A stretch of DNA of 64,000 nucleotides, taken from contig NC_057861.1 in NCBI RefSeq assembly GCF_019393635.1, positions 80,917,327-80,981,326 of the forward strand, written 5' to 3'. This DNA is from Dromiciops gliroides. Its lineage: Eukaryota > Chordata > Mammalia > Microbiotheria > Microbiotheriidae. Shown piece after piece: positions 1-11,849 of this stretch. Numbering within the stretch: the first letter of the stretch is position 1; the number at the start of each line of letters is the position of its first letter. The notes under the pieces are model-generated. The model saw only the letters and a program-made list of their open reading frames with translations, ran no database searches and had not been told where the DNA came from. The position numbers and the translations under genes are program-made.

Positions 1-124
1 GCTTTTGAATGAGGTAACTCCTGACTCTGGGCTGACCTTAAAAAGGTCAGGCCCAGATCTCTCAGCAGCCTCTGGGGAGTCCCAAAACCCCATTATTTTC
101 TCACAATTCCATGCCATTTTCCAC

Positions 125-312
125 TTTCAATTTTTTCCTTTATCTAAGTTTTCTTGTACAAAATGACTAATACAGTAATGTTTTACATAATCATACATGT
201 ACAGCCCATATCTGATTGCTTATGATCTTGGGGAGAGGAGAGGGGAAGGAGGGATAAAAATTGGAACTGAAAGCTATAAATAAAAATGTTTATTACTAAA
301 AAATGAAAAAAA
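125..312 (+). mobile_element. L1 3' UTR fragment, plus strand
   Basis: The order of a pyrimidine/AT segment, TTACATAATCATACATGTAC, ATCTGATTGCTTATGATCTT, a GGGGAGAGGAGAGGGGAAGG purine tract and GGAACTGAAA...AAAAATG with an A-rich end is the reverse-complement layout of the L1 3' ends seen elsewhere here on the minus strand (for example 38580-38725). Confidence 0.6.
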
Positions 313-469
313 AAAGATGAAAAGAAATCGAGACTGGGAGATAGGACCGGCTAGAAGTTGCTCAGATAAAAATGAGCTGGAACATTCCTATCTGTTGTAT
401 ACATCTCCCATTTCCCTCCTTCCCCTTCATGGTCCATCCACCAGATGAAGAAATTCCTGGGGGCAGAGA

Positions 470-778
470 CCATATCTATTTGTTCTTTTCATTATAACCA
501 AATCCAGGGCTAACCGTACAGTGGGCATCTACTCACTGATTGTCTGAATGATCATGACTTTGTCCTAAGGTTTGTGTAATGCTTTGAGGGGTTTCAACAT
601 TCTTTCCCCATAACAACACTAACTGGCATTCAGTGCAAACATTATTTTCCCAATTTTGTAGATGAGGAAATAGAAGTTCGGAAAGACTTGTCCAAGGTCT
701 TGCAGAAAGTTCTTGGCAGAGCTGGAGTTCAAGTTGACACAACCTGATTTCAAGTCCAAATGCATCAGTGTCCTTTAG
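470..778 (+). repeat. MIR-like ancient SINE relic
   Basis: The stretch around 640-740 has the phrase order of MIR-type SINEs (CAATTTTGTAGATGAGGAAA, then CTTGTCCAAGGTCTTGCAG). An ORF on the other strand is a shadow. Confidence 0.4.
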
Positions 779-3700
779 CAAAGGTATCAAATAAGCAACC
801 TTGGCCCATGTACGTGGAACCCTTGGGATTTATTTATTTATTTAAGTTTTCAACGTTTGTTTAGATAAGATTTCTAATTTCAAATTTTTTCTCCCTCCCT
901 GCCCCCCTCCCCTACACAGCAGGTAATCTGATATATAACATTAAACATATTTCTGCATTAGTCGTGTTATACAAGAAGAATCAGAGTAAGAAGGAAAAAC
1001 CTCAAAAAAAGAAAAACAACAGCACCGAAAACAAAAGAGGTAGTATGGTCCAATCAGCGTTCATATTGCACAGTTTCTTTCTTTTTTTCTGGATTTGGAG
1101 AGCCTTTTTCATCATGAGTCCTTTGGAACTTTCTTGTACCATTGGATTGGTGAGAAGAATCTAGTCTATCACAGTTGATCAACAAACAATGTTGATGATA
1201 CTGTGCACAATGTTCTCCTGGTTCTGCTCATCTCATTCATCATCAGCCCATGCAAGACCCTCCAGATTTCTCTGAACTCCTTCTGCTCATCGTTTCTTAC
1301 AGCACAATAGTATTCCATTACATTCATATACCACAACTTCTCCAGCCATTCCCCAGCTGATGGGCATCCCCTCAACTTCCAATTCCTTGCCACCACAAAA
1401 AGAGCAGCTATAAATATTTTTGTACATGTGGGTTCTTTTCCATTTTTCCATGATCTCTTTGGGAAAAAGACCCAAAAGTGGTATTGCTGGGTCAAAGGGT
1501 ATGCACAGCTTTATAGCCTTTTGGGCATAATTCCAAATTTCTCTCCAGAATGGTTGGATCAGTTCACAGCTCCACCAACAATGCATTAGTGTTCCAATTT
1601 TTCCACAGCTTCTCCAACATTTATTATTTTCTTTTTTTGTCATTTTAGCCAATCTGATAGGTGTCAGGTGGTAGCTCAGAGTTGTTTTAATTTGCATTTC
1701 TCTAGTCAATAGAGACTTAGAACATTTTTTCATATGGGAATAGATAGCTTTGATTTCTTCATCAGAAAACTGCCTGTTCATATCCTTTGACTATTTCTCA
1801 ATTGGGGAATGACTTGGATTCTTATAAATTTGATTTAGTTCCCTATATATTTTAGAAACGAGGCCTTTATCAGAAGTACTGACCATAAAAATTGTTTCCA
1901 AGCTTTCTGCATCCCTTCTAATTTTGGATGCATTGCTTCTGTTTGTTCAAAACCTTTTAAATTTAATGTAATCAAAATCATCCATTTTGCATTTCATAAT
2001 ATTCTCTATCTCTTGTTTGGTCATAAACTGTTCTCCTTTCCAAAGGCCTGAAAGGTAGACTATTCCTTCCTCTCCTAATTTACCTATGGTATCACTTCTT
2101 ATGTCTAAATCATGTATCCATTTTGACCTTATTTTAGTATAAGGTGTAAGATGTTGGTCTATGCCTAATTTCTGCCATACTATCTTCCAGTTTTCCCTGC
2201 AGTTTTTGTCAGATACTGAGTTGCTATCCCAGAAGCTGGAGTCTTTGGGTTTATCAAACAGTACATTACTAATGTCATTTACTACTGTGTCTCCTGTGCC
2301 TAGCCTATTCCATTGATCCTCCACTCTATTTCTTAGTCAGTACCAGATAGTTTTGATGACTGCCGCTTTATAGTAAAGCTCCAGATTTGGTCCAGCTAAC
2401 TCACCTTCCTGTCCATTTTTTTCATTATTTCCCTTGATATTCTTGACTTTTTGTTTTTCCAGATGAATTTTGCTATTATTTTTTCTAGCTCTATAAAATA
2501 ATTTTTAGGTAGTCTGATTGGTATGACACTGAATAAGTAAATTAATTTAGGTTTAATTGTCAGTTTTACTATATTAGCTCTGCCTATCCATGAGCGATTG
2601 ATATCTTTCCAATTATTTAGATCTGATTTGATTTGTGTGAAAAGTGTTTGGTAATTGTGTTCAAAGCATTCCTGGGTTTGTCTTGGCAAGTGGACTTCCA
2701 AGTATTTTATATTATCTACTGTTACTTTAAATGGAATTTCTCTTTCTATCTCTTGCTGCTGGACTTTGTTGGCCATATATAGAAATGCTGATGATTTATG
2801 TGGATTTATTTTATATCCTGCTACTTTGCTAAAGTTGTTAATTGTTTCAAGTAATTTTTGAGTTGATTCTCTAGGATTCTCTAAGTATACCATCATATCA
2901 TCTGCAAAGAGTGATAGCTTTGTTTCCTCCTTGCCTATTCTAATTCCTTTAATTCCTTTTTCTTCTCTGATTGCTAAAGCTAACCCTTCTAATACAATAT
3001 TAAATAATAGAGGTGATAATGGACATCCCTGTTTCACCCCTGATCTTATTGGGAAGGCCTCTAACTTATCTCCATTACATATAATGCTTGCTGATGGTTT
3101 TAGGTAGATACTGCTTATTATTTTAAGGAAAGCTCCACCTATTCCTAAGCTCTCTGGTGTTTTTATTAGGAATGGGTGCTGTATTTTGTCAAAAGCTTTC
3201 TCTGCATCTATTGAGATAATCAAATGATTTTGGTTAGTTTTCTTATTGATGTGGTTGATTATGTTAATAGTTTTCCTAATGTTGAACCAGCCCTGCATTC
3301 TTGGTATAAATCCCACCTGGTCATAGTGTATTGTCCTGGTGATCACTTGCTGTAATCTCCTTGCTAATATCTTATTTAAGATTTTAGCATCAATATTCAT
3401 TAGGGAAATTGGTCTATAATTTTCTTTCTCTGTTTTTGCTCTGCCTGGTTTTGGTATCACCACCATATTTGTATCATACAATGAATTTGGTAGAACTCCA
3501 CCTATTTTTCCAAGTAATTTGTATAATATTGGAATTAAATGTTCCTTATATGTTTTGTAGAATTCACCTGTAAACCCATCTGGCCCTGGGGATTTTTTCT
3601 TAGGGAGTTCATTAATGGCTTGTTCAATTTCTTTTTCTAATATGGGCTTATTTAAGGATTTTATTTACTCTTCAGTTAACCTGGGCAGTTTGTATTTTTG

Positions 3701-3906
3701 TAAATATTTATCCATTTCATGTAGATTGTCAAATTTATTGGCATACAGTTGGGCAAAATCATTCCTAATTATTGATTTAATTTCCACTTCATTGGTGATA
3801 ACAACACCCCTTTCATTTTTGATACCAGTAATTTGGTTTTCTTCTTTCTTTTTTTTAATGAAAATTAACCAGTATTTTATTGGATTTTTCATAAAACCAG
3901 CTCTTA

Positions 3907-4060
3907 GGGGCAGCTAGTTGGTACAGTGGATAGAGCACTGGCCCTGGAGTCAGGAGTACCTGAGTTCAAATCCGGCCTCAGAACATTGACTCTTCCTAGC
4001 TGTGTGACCCTGGGCAAGTCACTTAACCCCAGTTCCCTCACCAAAAAAAGAAAAAAAAAA
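3907..4060 (+). mobile_element. tRNA-derived SINE (WSINE-like) in L1 ORF2
   Basis: Full element from GGGGCAGCTAG to an A-rich tail. TSD AAAACCAGCT on both sides. Confidence 0.88.
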
Positions 4061-4382
4061 CCAGCTATTAGTTTTATTGTTTAATTCTATAGTTTTCTTA
4101 CATTCAATTTTATTAATTTCTCCTTTAATTTTCAGGATCTCTAGTTTAGTATCTAATTGGGGATTTCTAATTTGTTCTTTTTCTACCTTTTAAAGTTGTA
4201 TGCCTAATTCATTAATCTCCTCTTTCTCTATTTAATTCACGTGAGCAGTTAGAGCTATGAATTTCCCCTAAGCACTGCTTTAGCTGCATCCCATAGATTT
4301 TGGTATGTTGTCTCATTATTGTTATTCTCTTGGATAAAGTTATGGATTGTTTCTATGATTTGTTGTTTGACCCATTCATTCT

Positions 4383-4552
4383 TTTTTTTGTTTGTTTGTT
4401 TGTTTTTTGTTTTTTTAGTGAGGCAATTGGGATTCAGTAACTTGCCCAGGGTCACACAGCTAGTAAGTGTTAAGCGTCTGAGGCCGGATTTGAACTCAGG
4501 TACTCCTGACTCCAGGGCCAGTGCTCTATCCACTGCGCCACCTAGCTGCCCC
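4383..4552 (-). mobile_element. tRNA-derived SINE (WSINE-like) in L1 ORF2
   Basis: Full element, T-rich tail at the low end, CTAGCTGCCCC head at the high end. TSD GACCCATTCATTCT at 4369 and 4553. Confidence 0.92.
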
Positions 4553-5607
4553 GACCCATTCATTCTTTAGAATGAAATTATTTAGTTTCCAATTGATTTT
4601 CAGTCTACTTTTCCATGGTTCTTTCTTACATGTAATTTTTATCGCATCATGATCTGAGAAGGATGCATTTACTAACTTGGCGCATACATATTTAATATTT
4701 ATATTACTTCATTATCTATAGTACCTTTTAGCAAGATGTTGTTTCCTTCCTTATCTCTTTTAATGAGATCTATTTTTGCCTGTGCTTTGTCTGAGATGAG
4801 GATTGCTATCCCTGCTTTTTTAAATTTAGCTGAAGCATAATATATTCTGCTCCAGCCTTTTACCTTTACTCTGTGTGTATCTCTCTGCTTCAAATGTGTT
4901 TCTTGTAAACAGCATATTGTAGGATTCTAGTTTTTAATCCACTCTGCAATTCACTTCTGTTTTATAGCAGTTCATCCCATTCACATTCACATTCACAGTT
5001 ATTATTACTGACTGTCTATTCCCCTCCATTCTATTTACTCCCTTTGTACTTTTCCCCCTTCTTTCACCCTATTTCTCCTCACCAACCTTTTCCCTTCTTA
5101 CCCCTGCCTCCCCCAATCTGCCCTCCCTTTTTATCACCCCCCTCCCTTTTCTTTACCCTTTTCTCCCTTGCTTTTGCCCTCCTTTCTATCAGTTCCCCCT
5201 TCTCTTCCCCTTTTACTTCCCTAAAGAATGAGCTAAGTTTCTTTATCCAAATAAACGTATATGTTATTCCCTCTTTGAATCAAATCTGGTGAGAGTAGGG
5301 TTGAAATAATGTTCACCCCTCCCTTCTTTCCCTCTATTGTAATAGGTTTATTTTTCACCTCTTCATATGATGTAATTCACCCCATTCCACTTCCCCTTTC
5401 CTCTTCTCCCCATAGATTCTCTTTTTAACCCCTTAATTTTCTTTGTATCATCATATCAGAGACACTTTATATTTATACCCTCTGTGTATAATCCTTCTGT
5501 CTGCCCAAATACATTTACAGTTCTCAAGAGTTTTAAGTATTATCTTCCTGTGTAGGGATGTAAATAGTTTAACCTAATTGAGTAACTTTTTCCCTCTGTT
5601 TACCTTT

Positions 5608-6850
5608 TTAAACTTCTCTTGAGTCTTGTATGTTAAGATCAAATTTTCTATTCACTTCTGGTCTTTTCCTCAGGAAACCTTGAAATTCCCCAATGTCATT
5701 GAATGTCCATCTTTTCCCCTGAAAGAGAATGCACATTTTTGCAGGGTGATAGATTCTTGGCTGCAATCCAAGCTCCTTTGCCTTCTGGAATATCATATTC
5801 CAAGCCTTGCGGTCCTTTAATGTTGAAGCTGCCAGGTCCTGAGCAATCCTGACTGTGGCTCCATGATATTTAAATTGCTTCTTTCTGGCTGCTTGGAGTA
5901 TTTTCTCCTTCACCTGATAATTCTGGAAATTGGCTGCAATATTCCTTGGGATTTTCCTTTTGGGGTCTCTTTCAGGAGGTGATTGGTGGATTCTTTCAAT
6001 GATAATTTTATCCTCTGATTCTATAATATCAAGGCAGTTCTCCTTAATAATCTCCTGGAATATGGTGTCTAGACTTTTTTTCTGATCATGGCTTTTAGGC
6101 AGTCCAATGATTCTCAAATTGTCTCTTAATCTGTTTTCCAGGTCAGTTGTCTTTCCAGTGAGGTATTTCACATTTTCTTCTATTTTTTCATTCTTTTAAT
6201 TCTGCTTGACTGATTCCTGGTGTCTCATGCATTCCTTATCTTCCAACTGTCCAATTTTAATTTGTAAGGAATTGTTTTCCTCAATGAGATTATGCACCTT
6301 TTTTTCCATTTGGCCAGATGATTTTTTTTTTTTTTTTGCGTGGCAATGGGGGTTAAGTAACTTGCCCATGGTCACAGCTGGTAAGTGTCAAGTGTCTGAG
6401 GCCGAATTTGAACTCAAGTCCTCCTGAATTCAGGGCCAGTGCTTTATCCACTGCTCCACCTAGCCGCCCCCAGATGATTTTTTTAAGTAATTGTATTCTT
6501 CAGTCAATCTTTGTGCTTCTTTTTCCAAGCTGCTGATTCTTTTTTCATAATTTTCTTGTTTTGCTTTCATTTCTCTCCCCATTTTTTCTCTTATCTCTCT
6601 TAATTGACTTTGGAAATCCTTTTTGAGCTCTTTTCCCATTTTTTCTTCTACCTCTCTCAATTGATTATTAAAATCCTTTTTTGAGCTCTTCCAGAAAGGC
6701 TTTTTGTTCTTGAGACCAATTCAACTTCCCTCTTGAGGCTTCACATGTAGGCCATTTGAGAGTATTGTCCTCATCTGAGTTTGTGTTTGTCTCTTCTTTG
6801 TTGATATAGAAGCTCTCAATGGTGAGGGCTCTTTTTTGCTTCTTACTCAT
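5608..6850 (-). pseudogene. L1 ORF1 (RNA-binding protein) remnant
   Basis: Minus-strand pieces in order: 6850-6668 (start MSKKQKRALTIESFYINKEE), 6660-6460 (heptad-like coiled coil rich in E/K/R), a SINE at 6329-6470, then 6171-5608 with ENRLRDNLRIIGLP, IIERIHQ and the C-terminal ATVRIAQDLAA...FQKAKELG motif typical of the L1 ORF1 RRM and CTD. ORF1 is broken between the first pieces and by the SINE. Confidence 0.85.
6329..6470 (-). mobile_element. tRNA-derived SINE in L1 ORF1
   Basis: Head TAGCCGCCCC at 6470. TSD CAGATGATTTTTTT on both sides. Confidence 0.85.
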
Positions 6851-7513
6851 ATTGAAGCTTATTTATGTATATATGTATGTATGTATTTATTTATTTATTT
6901 TTAAGTTGAGGTCTGCTCTGGGGTCACCAGGGTCCCTGTTTTGAGCTTCTTGTGCTGGGGTATAGGGTCTCTGTCACTAGCTTTTTACACTGAGGCCTCT
7001 GTGGTGTGTGGATTTCCCCTGCCTTGGACTTCCTGTCTGAGCATGCTGGGATCAGTGGGCCTAGTCTTGCTTATCCTGTCTGTGACCCTCCAGCTGGCAA
7101 CCTGCCCTCTTGGCTAGTGCAGGTGGGTTTTGCCACTGTCTTGCTGTGCCACCAGCTTGTTGAGCCAGGATCCAGGGGCCTCAGTTGCTCAGCTGTGGCC
7201 CACGGCTTCCTGCTGAGTTTCCCCGACACCCTCGGCATTGTGCTGCCACCCTGCGCTGCGCCTCCCTTTTGTCTGAGTCAGACTGACCTTTCCTGAAATC
7301 TTCTAAATTATCTCTGGTTGGAAGACTGTGTCTCTCTGTCTGTTTGCAGGTTCTGTAGTTTCAGAATCTGTCCAGAGGCTTGATTTAATGTTCTTTTTGA
7401 GGGAACAGAAGGAGAGCTCAGGCAGCTTGCTGATTCCTCTCTGCCATCTTCCCTTGAGATATATTTAATAAAATGAATACAAAATAAAAGATGACATTAA
7501 TTTGTGGTTTTCT

Positions 7514-7665
7514 TTCTTTTTATTTTTTTGGTGAGGCAATTAGGGTTAAGTGACTTGCCCAGGGTCACACATCTAGTAAGTGTTAAATGTCTGAGGCCAG
7601 ATTTGAACTCAGGTCCTCCTGAATCCAGGGCCAGTGCTCTATCCACTGTGCCACCTAGCTGCCCC
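7514..7665 (-). mobile_element. tRNA-derived SINE
   Basis: Full copy just outside the L1 5' end. TSD AATTTGTGGTTTTCT at 7499 and 7666. Confidence 0.92.
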
Positions 7666-7964
7666 AATTTGTGGTTTTCTAAGTCAACATGCAGCCTTCA
7701 GTGATGATCAAATCCCGCATGACCATAGCCTCTTCTCAATTCACAGAGCCCCATATTTTCAGAGCTATCCAAAGAGCTTCCTTTATAATGTCCCTGAGAA
7801 GTAGCCATTCCATCATGAGATCAGAGATTCATCCTGTGCTTCCTTGGAAGAGGGTTATGAGTTTGGGTGCTGGCCTGAAGTAGGTTCATCAGCTCTGTCA
7901 CTTATAGGATCTGGGTGCCACAGCTTAGAAAGAACATTGACCTAGTAGAGTGGTCATCAAACAC

Positions 7965-8140
7965 ACATTTATGTATACATATTCCAATAAAGTAAAATAC
8001 ATATACATGCATATATTTATGTATTATATGTATATACATAGGTATATGTTTATATGCCTACCTATATAATTTATGTTTCTGTGTATATGTGCATATATAT
8101 ATAAATACATACACATATTTATATATGTACTGTGTGTGTT
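7965..8140. repeat. AT-rich simple repeat
   Basis: Degenerate TA/CATA/TATG runs, no other signal. Confidence 0.6.
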
Positions 8141-8189
8141 GTGACAAAATAATTAAGCTCTGTTTCTTCATTTTATTTTTCAGAAAGTC

Positions 8190-9024
8190 TACTACTTAGA
8201 TAAGGATTTTTATCTTTCATTCTAGACAATTTATTCTATTACCATTTTTTTATTCTATAATTCTGATTTCATTTTTTTTGCATTTTGATTTTTTCCAGTC
8301 ATTCTTATAGTCATTGTGGACAAGTCCCTATTCCTCCCCTTCATTCATGCTTTTTTTTTCTTCTCAGAGGCTCTTGTACTTGTTGTGTGGTTATTCAACT
8401 GTTTTTACCTCTTGGGATTCTTTTAAACCACACTGTTTCTTCATTGTGTTTAATGTTTTCTTCTGTTTATTCTTATATTTCCAGCCTCTGTTCCTGTTTT
8501 GGAGCTAGTTGCTTTCATTCCCGCTGGAATTCTTGGATGGGTTGAGTAGGACTTGCTTGGTCCAGTCTACTCTATAGTATGGATGTTATTGACATTATCA
8601 ATCTAAATGGAGTGCCTGGTATTAGGCTTTCCTGTCTGCCCCAGTCTTTGCCTTCTATTTCCATCTCCTGCTATTCCACTAGCCAGACTCTGTCTTCTCC
8701 TTGCATGATCTCCAGTTAGGAGTTAGTTCAATCCCCTGCTATTATCAGGTTGAGCCTTGGTTGGATGTTGGAAATTAGACTGATCTCAAGTGTACTGTAC
8801 AACCTCCCTATAACTGAAGCCCAGGCACTCACCTAGTCCCAACTCCTGCAATGGCTCCCAGTACTCTGAGGAGTATATAGCCAGACCCTCTCTCCCTGTG
8901 CAGTGATGTTTGGGAGCTATTTCTATTCTAATAGTTCAGACTCGGGAATCTAACTTTGGATTCTCAGTTACCAGAACTCTCATTGACTGTTTACAATCCT
9001 GGCTCGGTTTAGGTTCATTTGTAG
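8190..9024. other. Unassigned intergenic sequence
   Basis: No LU exon, SINE head or recognisable protein was seen on either strand; short ORFs here look incidental. Confidence 0.4.
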
Positions 9025-9028
9025 GAAC

Positions 9029-9687
9029 TGTGATGGCCAAAATTTATATATGGAGAATTATTTGGGTAACTCGCCTTAATATTGGGGTCCTGGAAATATG
9101 AGGGACCTTTTTAGGTTTAATCTCCCCTCTGAGCTATTCTTTTTAGATATTTCTCCCAGGCCAATAAGAAAGGAGCTTTAATTTGTGAACTAAGCTTTAG
9201 TTCACAAAAGGATCAGATTTTATTACATGGGAATTAATTAAACAAAAAATGTAAAACTAATAAAAAATCAAAGATAAGGAAATGGGAAAATAGAAATACA
9301 GGTGGATGCTCCTAACTCTAAATTTAGCCTAAGCTGGTTCAAAGGAATTTAGGGTTTTCTGTAAGTAACTCATCCAAGCCTGAACAACCTGCCAGACCGA
9401 GAACCAGCACACTGCCCACCGCGACCTCAGTCAGCTGCCAGAGAGAGAGTGTCCAGCATCTTGGAAGTACCCGAGAGCTTAGCCTACCTGAAGTGCCTCG
9501 ACTCCCTTCAGGTCCATTCAATCTTTCCTCCCCAAAAAGGGGAGGTCCTTCAAAAGCTGCTCATGGAGAGTTCTCCTTCTGACCTCAGTAGCCTACGTAA
9601 TCTCAGGGTGGTCCAGGTGTGGTCCCTCCCAAATGATTCAGCTAAAACTTGCGATATTAATCTTTACCACAAATAATTTTTACCACA
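9029..9687 (-). mobile_element. Solo LTR of an endogenous retrovirus
   Basis: Starts TGTGATGG and ends TACCACA on the plus strand, flanked by a perfect 4-bp duplication GAAC (9025-9028 and 9688-9691). Read on the minus strand it runs TGTGGTAAAA...TCACA with an AATAAA at about two thirds. No internal retroviral sequence adjoins, so it is a solo LTR. Confidence 0.65.
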
Positions 9688-9849
9688 GAACTCACACATC
9701 TCTTCACCCTGTCTTCACTAGCTTTCACCTCATTTACCTGAGCATAATCAGGCTTCTCCAGCATGTCTTATCTCCCCATCCCTGCAGACTCTTGGTCATC
9801 TTTCATATATTTTTGTAATGGAATGAGAAGCTTATTTGTGTTTCTTTCA

Positions 9850-10060
9850 GGTTTTCACCATTGTGAGCTCAAATCTGGCCTCAGACACTTTCTAGCTTTG
9901 TGACCCTAGGCAAGTCACTTAACCCTGTTTGCCTCAGTTTCCTCATCTCTAAAATAAGATGGAGAAGGAAATGGCAAACACTATAGTACCTTTGCCAAGA
10001 AAACTCCCTTTGGGGTCAGAGTCAGACATGACTGAAATAACTACATAGCAATAAATTGTT
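9850..10060 (+). mobile_element. Longer marsupial SINE (MAR1-like), 5' truncated
   Basis: Contains the tRNA-like part followed by GAGAAGGAAATGGCAAAC, TTTGCCAAGAAAACTCC and GTCAGACATGACTGAA, the 3' part shared by seven other copies in the window. Confidence 0.7.
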
Positions 10061-10158
10061 GGTCTGTTTGGGATAATTTTCAAAGGCTTTCTGGGCATCA
10101 TGTAGGAGAGCTGGGCTTGTCTACAACCTTCTACATCACTACTTAAACCTGAAGTATT

Positions 10159-10265
10159 TTTTTAATTAATAAAGTATTTTATTTTTTTCCCATTATATGT
10201 AAAGATAGTTCTTAACTTTTGTTTATGCAAGCTTTCCCCTAGACAGCAGGTAATCTGATATAGGT

Positions 10266-10308
<43 letters not shown>

Positions 10309-10604
10309 ATACACACACATAATAACATTAAACATATTTCTGCATTAGTCATGTTATAAGAGAAAAATCAGAGCAATGACAAAAAACCTCAAAACAGAAA
10401 AACATCAGCACCAAAAACAAAAGAAATAGTATGGTTCATTCAGCATCTATACTCCACAGTTCTTTTTTTTTTCCTGGATTTGGAGATCTCTTCTATCATG
10501 AGTTCCCTGGAGCTCTTCTGTACCATTGCATTGGTGAGGAGAATATAGTCCATCGCAGTAGATCAACACTCAATGTTGATGATACTGTGTACAATGTTCT
10601 TCTG
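10159..10604 (-). mobile_element. 5'-truncated L1 (3' end only)
   Basis: Matches the 3' UTR at 840-1190 of the full L1 (CAGCAGGTAATCTGATATA, TTCTGCATTAGTCATGTTAT). A 16-bp perfect TSD TTAAACCTGAAGTATT lies at 10143-10158 and 10605-10620. A TA/CA microsatellite is inside (10266-10322). Confidence 0.92.
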
Positions 10605-10639
10605 TTAAACCTGAAGTATTAAGAGTGTGTGTGTGTGTG

Positions 10640-10816
10640 GGGGGGGGCAGCTAGGTGGCGCAGTGGATAGAGCACCGGCCCTGGATTCAGGAGGACCTGA
10701 GTTCAATTCCGACCTCAGACACTTAACACTTAACTAGCTGTGTGACCCTGGGCAAGTCACTTAACCCCAATTGCCTCACCAAAAAAAAAAAAAAAAAAGA
10801 AAGAAAGAAAGAAAAA
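10640..10816 (+). mobile_element. tRNA-derived SINE
   Basis: Complete copy with an A/AAAG tail, inserted in a TG repeat; AGAGTGTGTGTG on both sides. Confidence 0.88.
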
Positions 10817-10904
10817 AAGAGTGTGTGTGTGTGTGTGTGTTTCTGTCATGGGGGAGGCTTTAATCTAGAAAAAGGGTAGGAAATGATAGAAGACAAAATG
10901 AAGC

Positions 10905-11050
10905 TATAACCAGGTCTGGCGGCAAAAGCCTATGACCTCTCTTGACAGAAAATGCTGAGACTGGTGGATTGCTGCACCTCAGGAATTCTGACCTGCATTA
11001 GCTTAAGCTGATCAGGTAGAAAATCAATACACAGTCCTGCACAAATATAT
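10905..11050 (+). pseudogene. 7SL RNA 5'-domain relic
   Basis: The order GTCTGGCGGCA, GCCTATGACCTCTC, ATGCTGAGACTGGTGGATTG, CTCAGGAATTCTGACCTGCA, GCTGATCAGGT follows the 5' (Alu) domain of 7SL RNA with many changes. Only this domain is visible, so it is a truncated, old copy. Confidence 0.5.
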
Positions 11051-11059
11051 CAAGTCACT

Positions 11060-11468
11060 CAACAGCTTAGAAATCAAAACTCCTGTGTCAATTAATGGTT
11101 GGTAACCCAATTTTAAAAAAACAAAAGAAAAAGACACAAATGAACAAAAAATCCAGCAAAAGAAAACATCAGAAAAAGTGAGGCAGCAATAAAAGAACAG
11201 CAAAAAAACACACCCAAAGAAATTATAAGCTTACTAAGCAAGAATTAGCATTACTTATAACTATTCACATTAAAAAATAAAAATAAAATAAATTAAAAAT
11301 AAATAAACAAACAACAAATGAATGAAGAACTCCTGTTCTCCAGACTTTGATAAGCAGTTGTATGGACAATCCATTGTTTGTCCATCAATATCTACATCTT
11401 AGACACTGTCTGGGGACCTAGCATTAAATAGGGAGTACAAAGCAAGGTAGATTTCCTTTGGGAAACTG
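11060..11468. other. Unassigned A-rich intergenic sequence
   Basis: A-rich, with no recognised gene or clear repeat head. Confidence 0.4.
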
Positions 11469-11469
11469 A

Positions 11470-11724
11470 GCTGCATTTTCTTTTCTTTTCTTTTCTTTTC
11501 TTTTCTTTTCTTTTCTTTTCTTTTCTTTTCTTTTCTTTTCTTTTCTTTTCTTTTCTTTTCTTTTCTTTTCTTTTCTTTTCTTTTCTTTTTTTGGGCAACG
11601 GGGGTTAAGTGACTTGCCCTGGGTCACACAGCTAGTAAGTGTCAAGTGTCTGAGGCCAGATTTGAACTCAGGTCTTCCTGAATCCAAGGCCAGCACTTTA
11701 GCCACTGCGCCACCTAGCTTCCCC
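11470..11724 (-). mobile_element. tRNA-derived SINE with expanded (TTTTC)n tail
   Basis: The SINE body is about 11590-11724; the tail has grown to a pentanucleotide array at 11481-11588. TSD CTGCATTTTCTTTT occurs at 11470 and 11727, then again near 11758. Confidence 0.85.
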
Positions 11725-11849
11725 AACTGCATTTTCTTTTCTTCCACCCCCCCCCAGCTGCATTTTCTTTTCTTCCCCCCCCCCCCCGCCCCAGTTGCAT
11801 TTTCAGTGAGCTCAAGCCTCTTCCTGAAACAAAGATCTCTATAAACAAT

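Larger units (their letters stand above)
1190..4990 (-). pseudogene. L1 ORF2 (endonuclease/reverse transcriptase) remnant
   Basis: The reverse transcriptase part is open for 361 codons (3481-2396) with [23 protein letters not shown] and the catalytic FADD at 2897-2908. Downstream (2324-1190) are the LINE C-terminal pieces NKCWRSCGKIGTLMHCWW, IPLLGLFPKE, FIAALFVVA and MEYYCAVRNDE. Upstream at 4893-4699 is an endonuclease segment (KQRDTHRVKVKGW). Frame changes near 1500, 1780-1950, 2330-2390 and 3490-3660, plus SINEs at 3907-4060 and 4383-4552, destroy the ORF. Confidence 0.88.
830..7450 (-). mobile_element. Near full-length L1 retrotransposon, inactivated
   Basis: On the minus strand the order is a 5' end starting AAGATGGCAG at 7450, a GC-rich 5' UTR to about 6850, ORF1 (6850-5608), ORF2 endonuclease remnant (about 4990-4690), reverse transcriptase (3481-2396), C-terminal part (2324-1190), a 3' UTR and an AAAT-rich tail ending near 830. 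A TSD close to CCCTTGRGAT lies at about 819 and 7452. Total length is about 6.6 kb including three SINEs. ORF2 is split by stops and shifts, so it is not active. Confidence 0.88.
779..7720. mobile_element. hAT-like DNA transposon relic split by an L1 and a SINE
   Basis: The flank at 779-829 (CAAAGGTATCAAATAAGCAA...) and the flank from 7451 on (TTTAATAAAATG, then TTTGTGGTTTTCTAAGTCAA at 7666-7687) match in order the two parts of the relic at 23430-23600. The second half recurs again at about 62090-62190. The L1 and SINE at 7514-7665 are later insertions. Family name is uncertain; the start resembles CAGnGGTGTCAAA-type hAT ends. Confidence 0.4.

Noticed and set aside
10640-10816. tRNA gene-like A and B boxes in SINE heads
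   Set aside because: They are SINE promoters repeated across the window; no intact cloverleaf gene.
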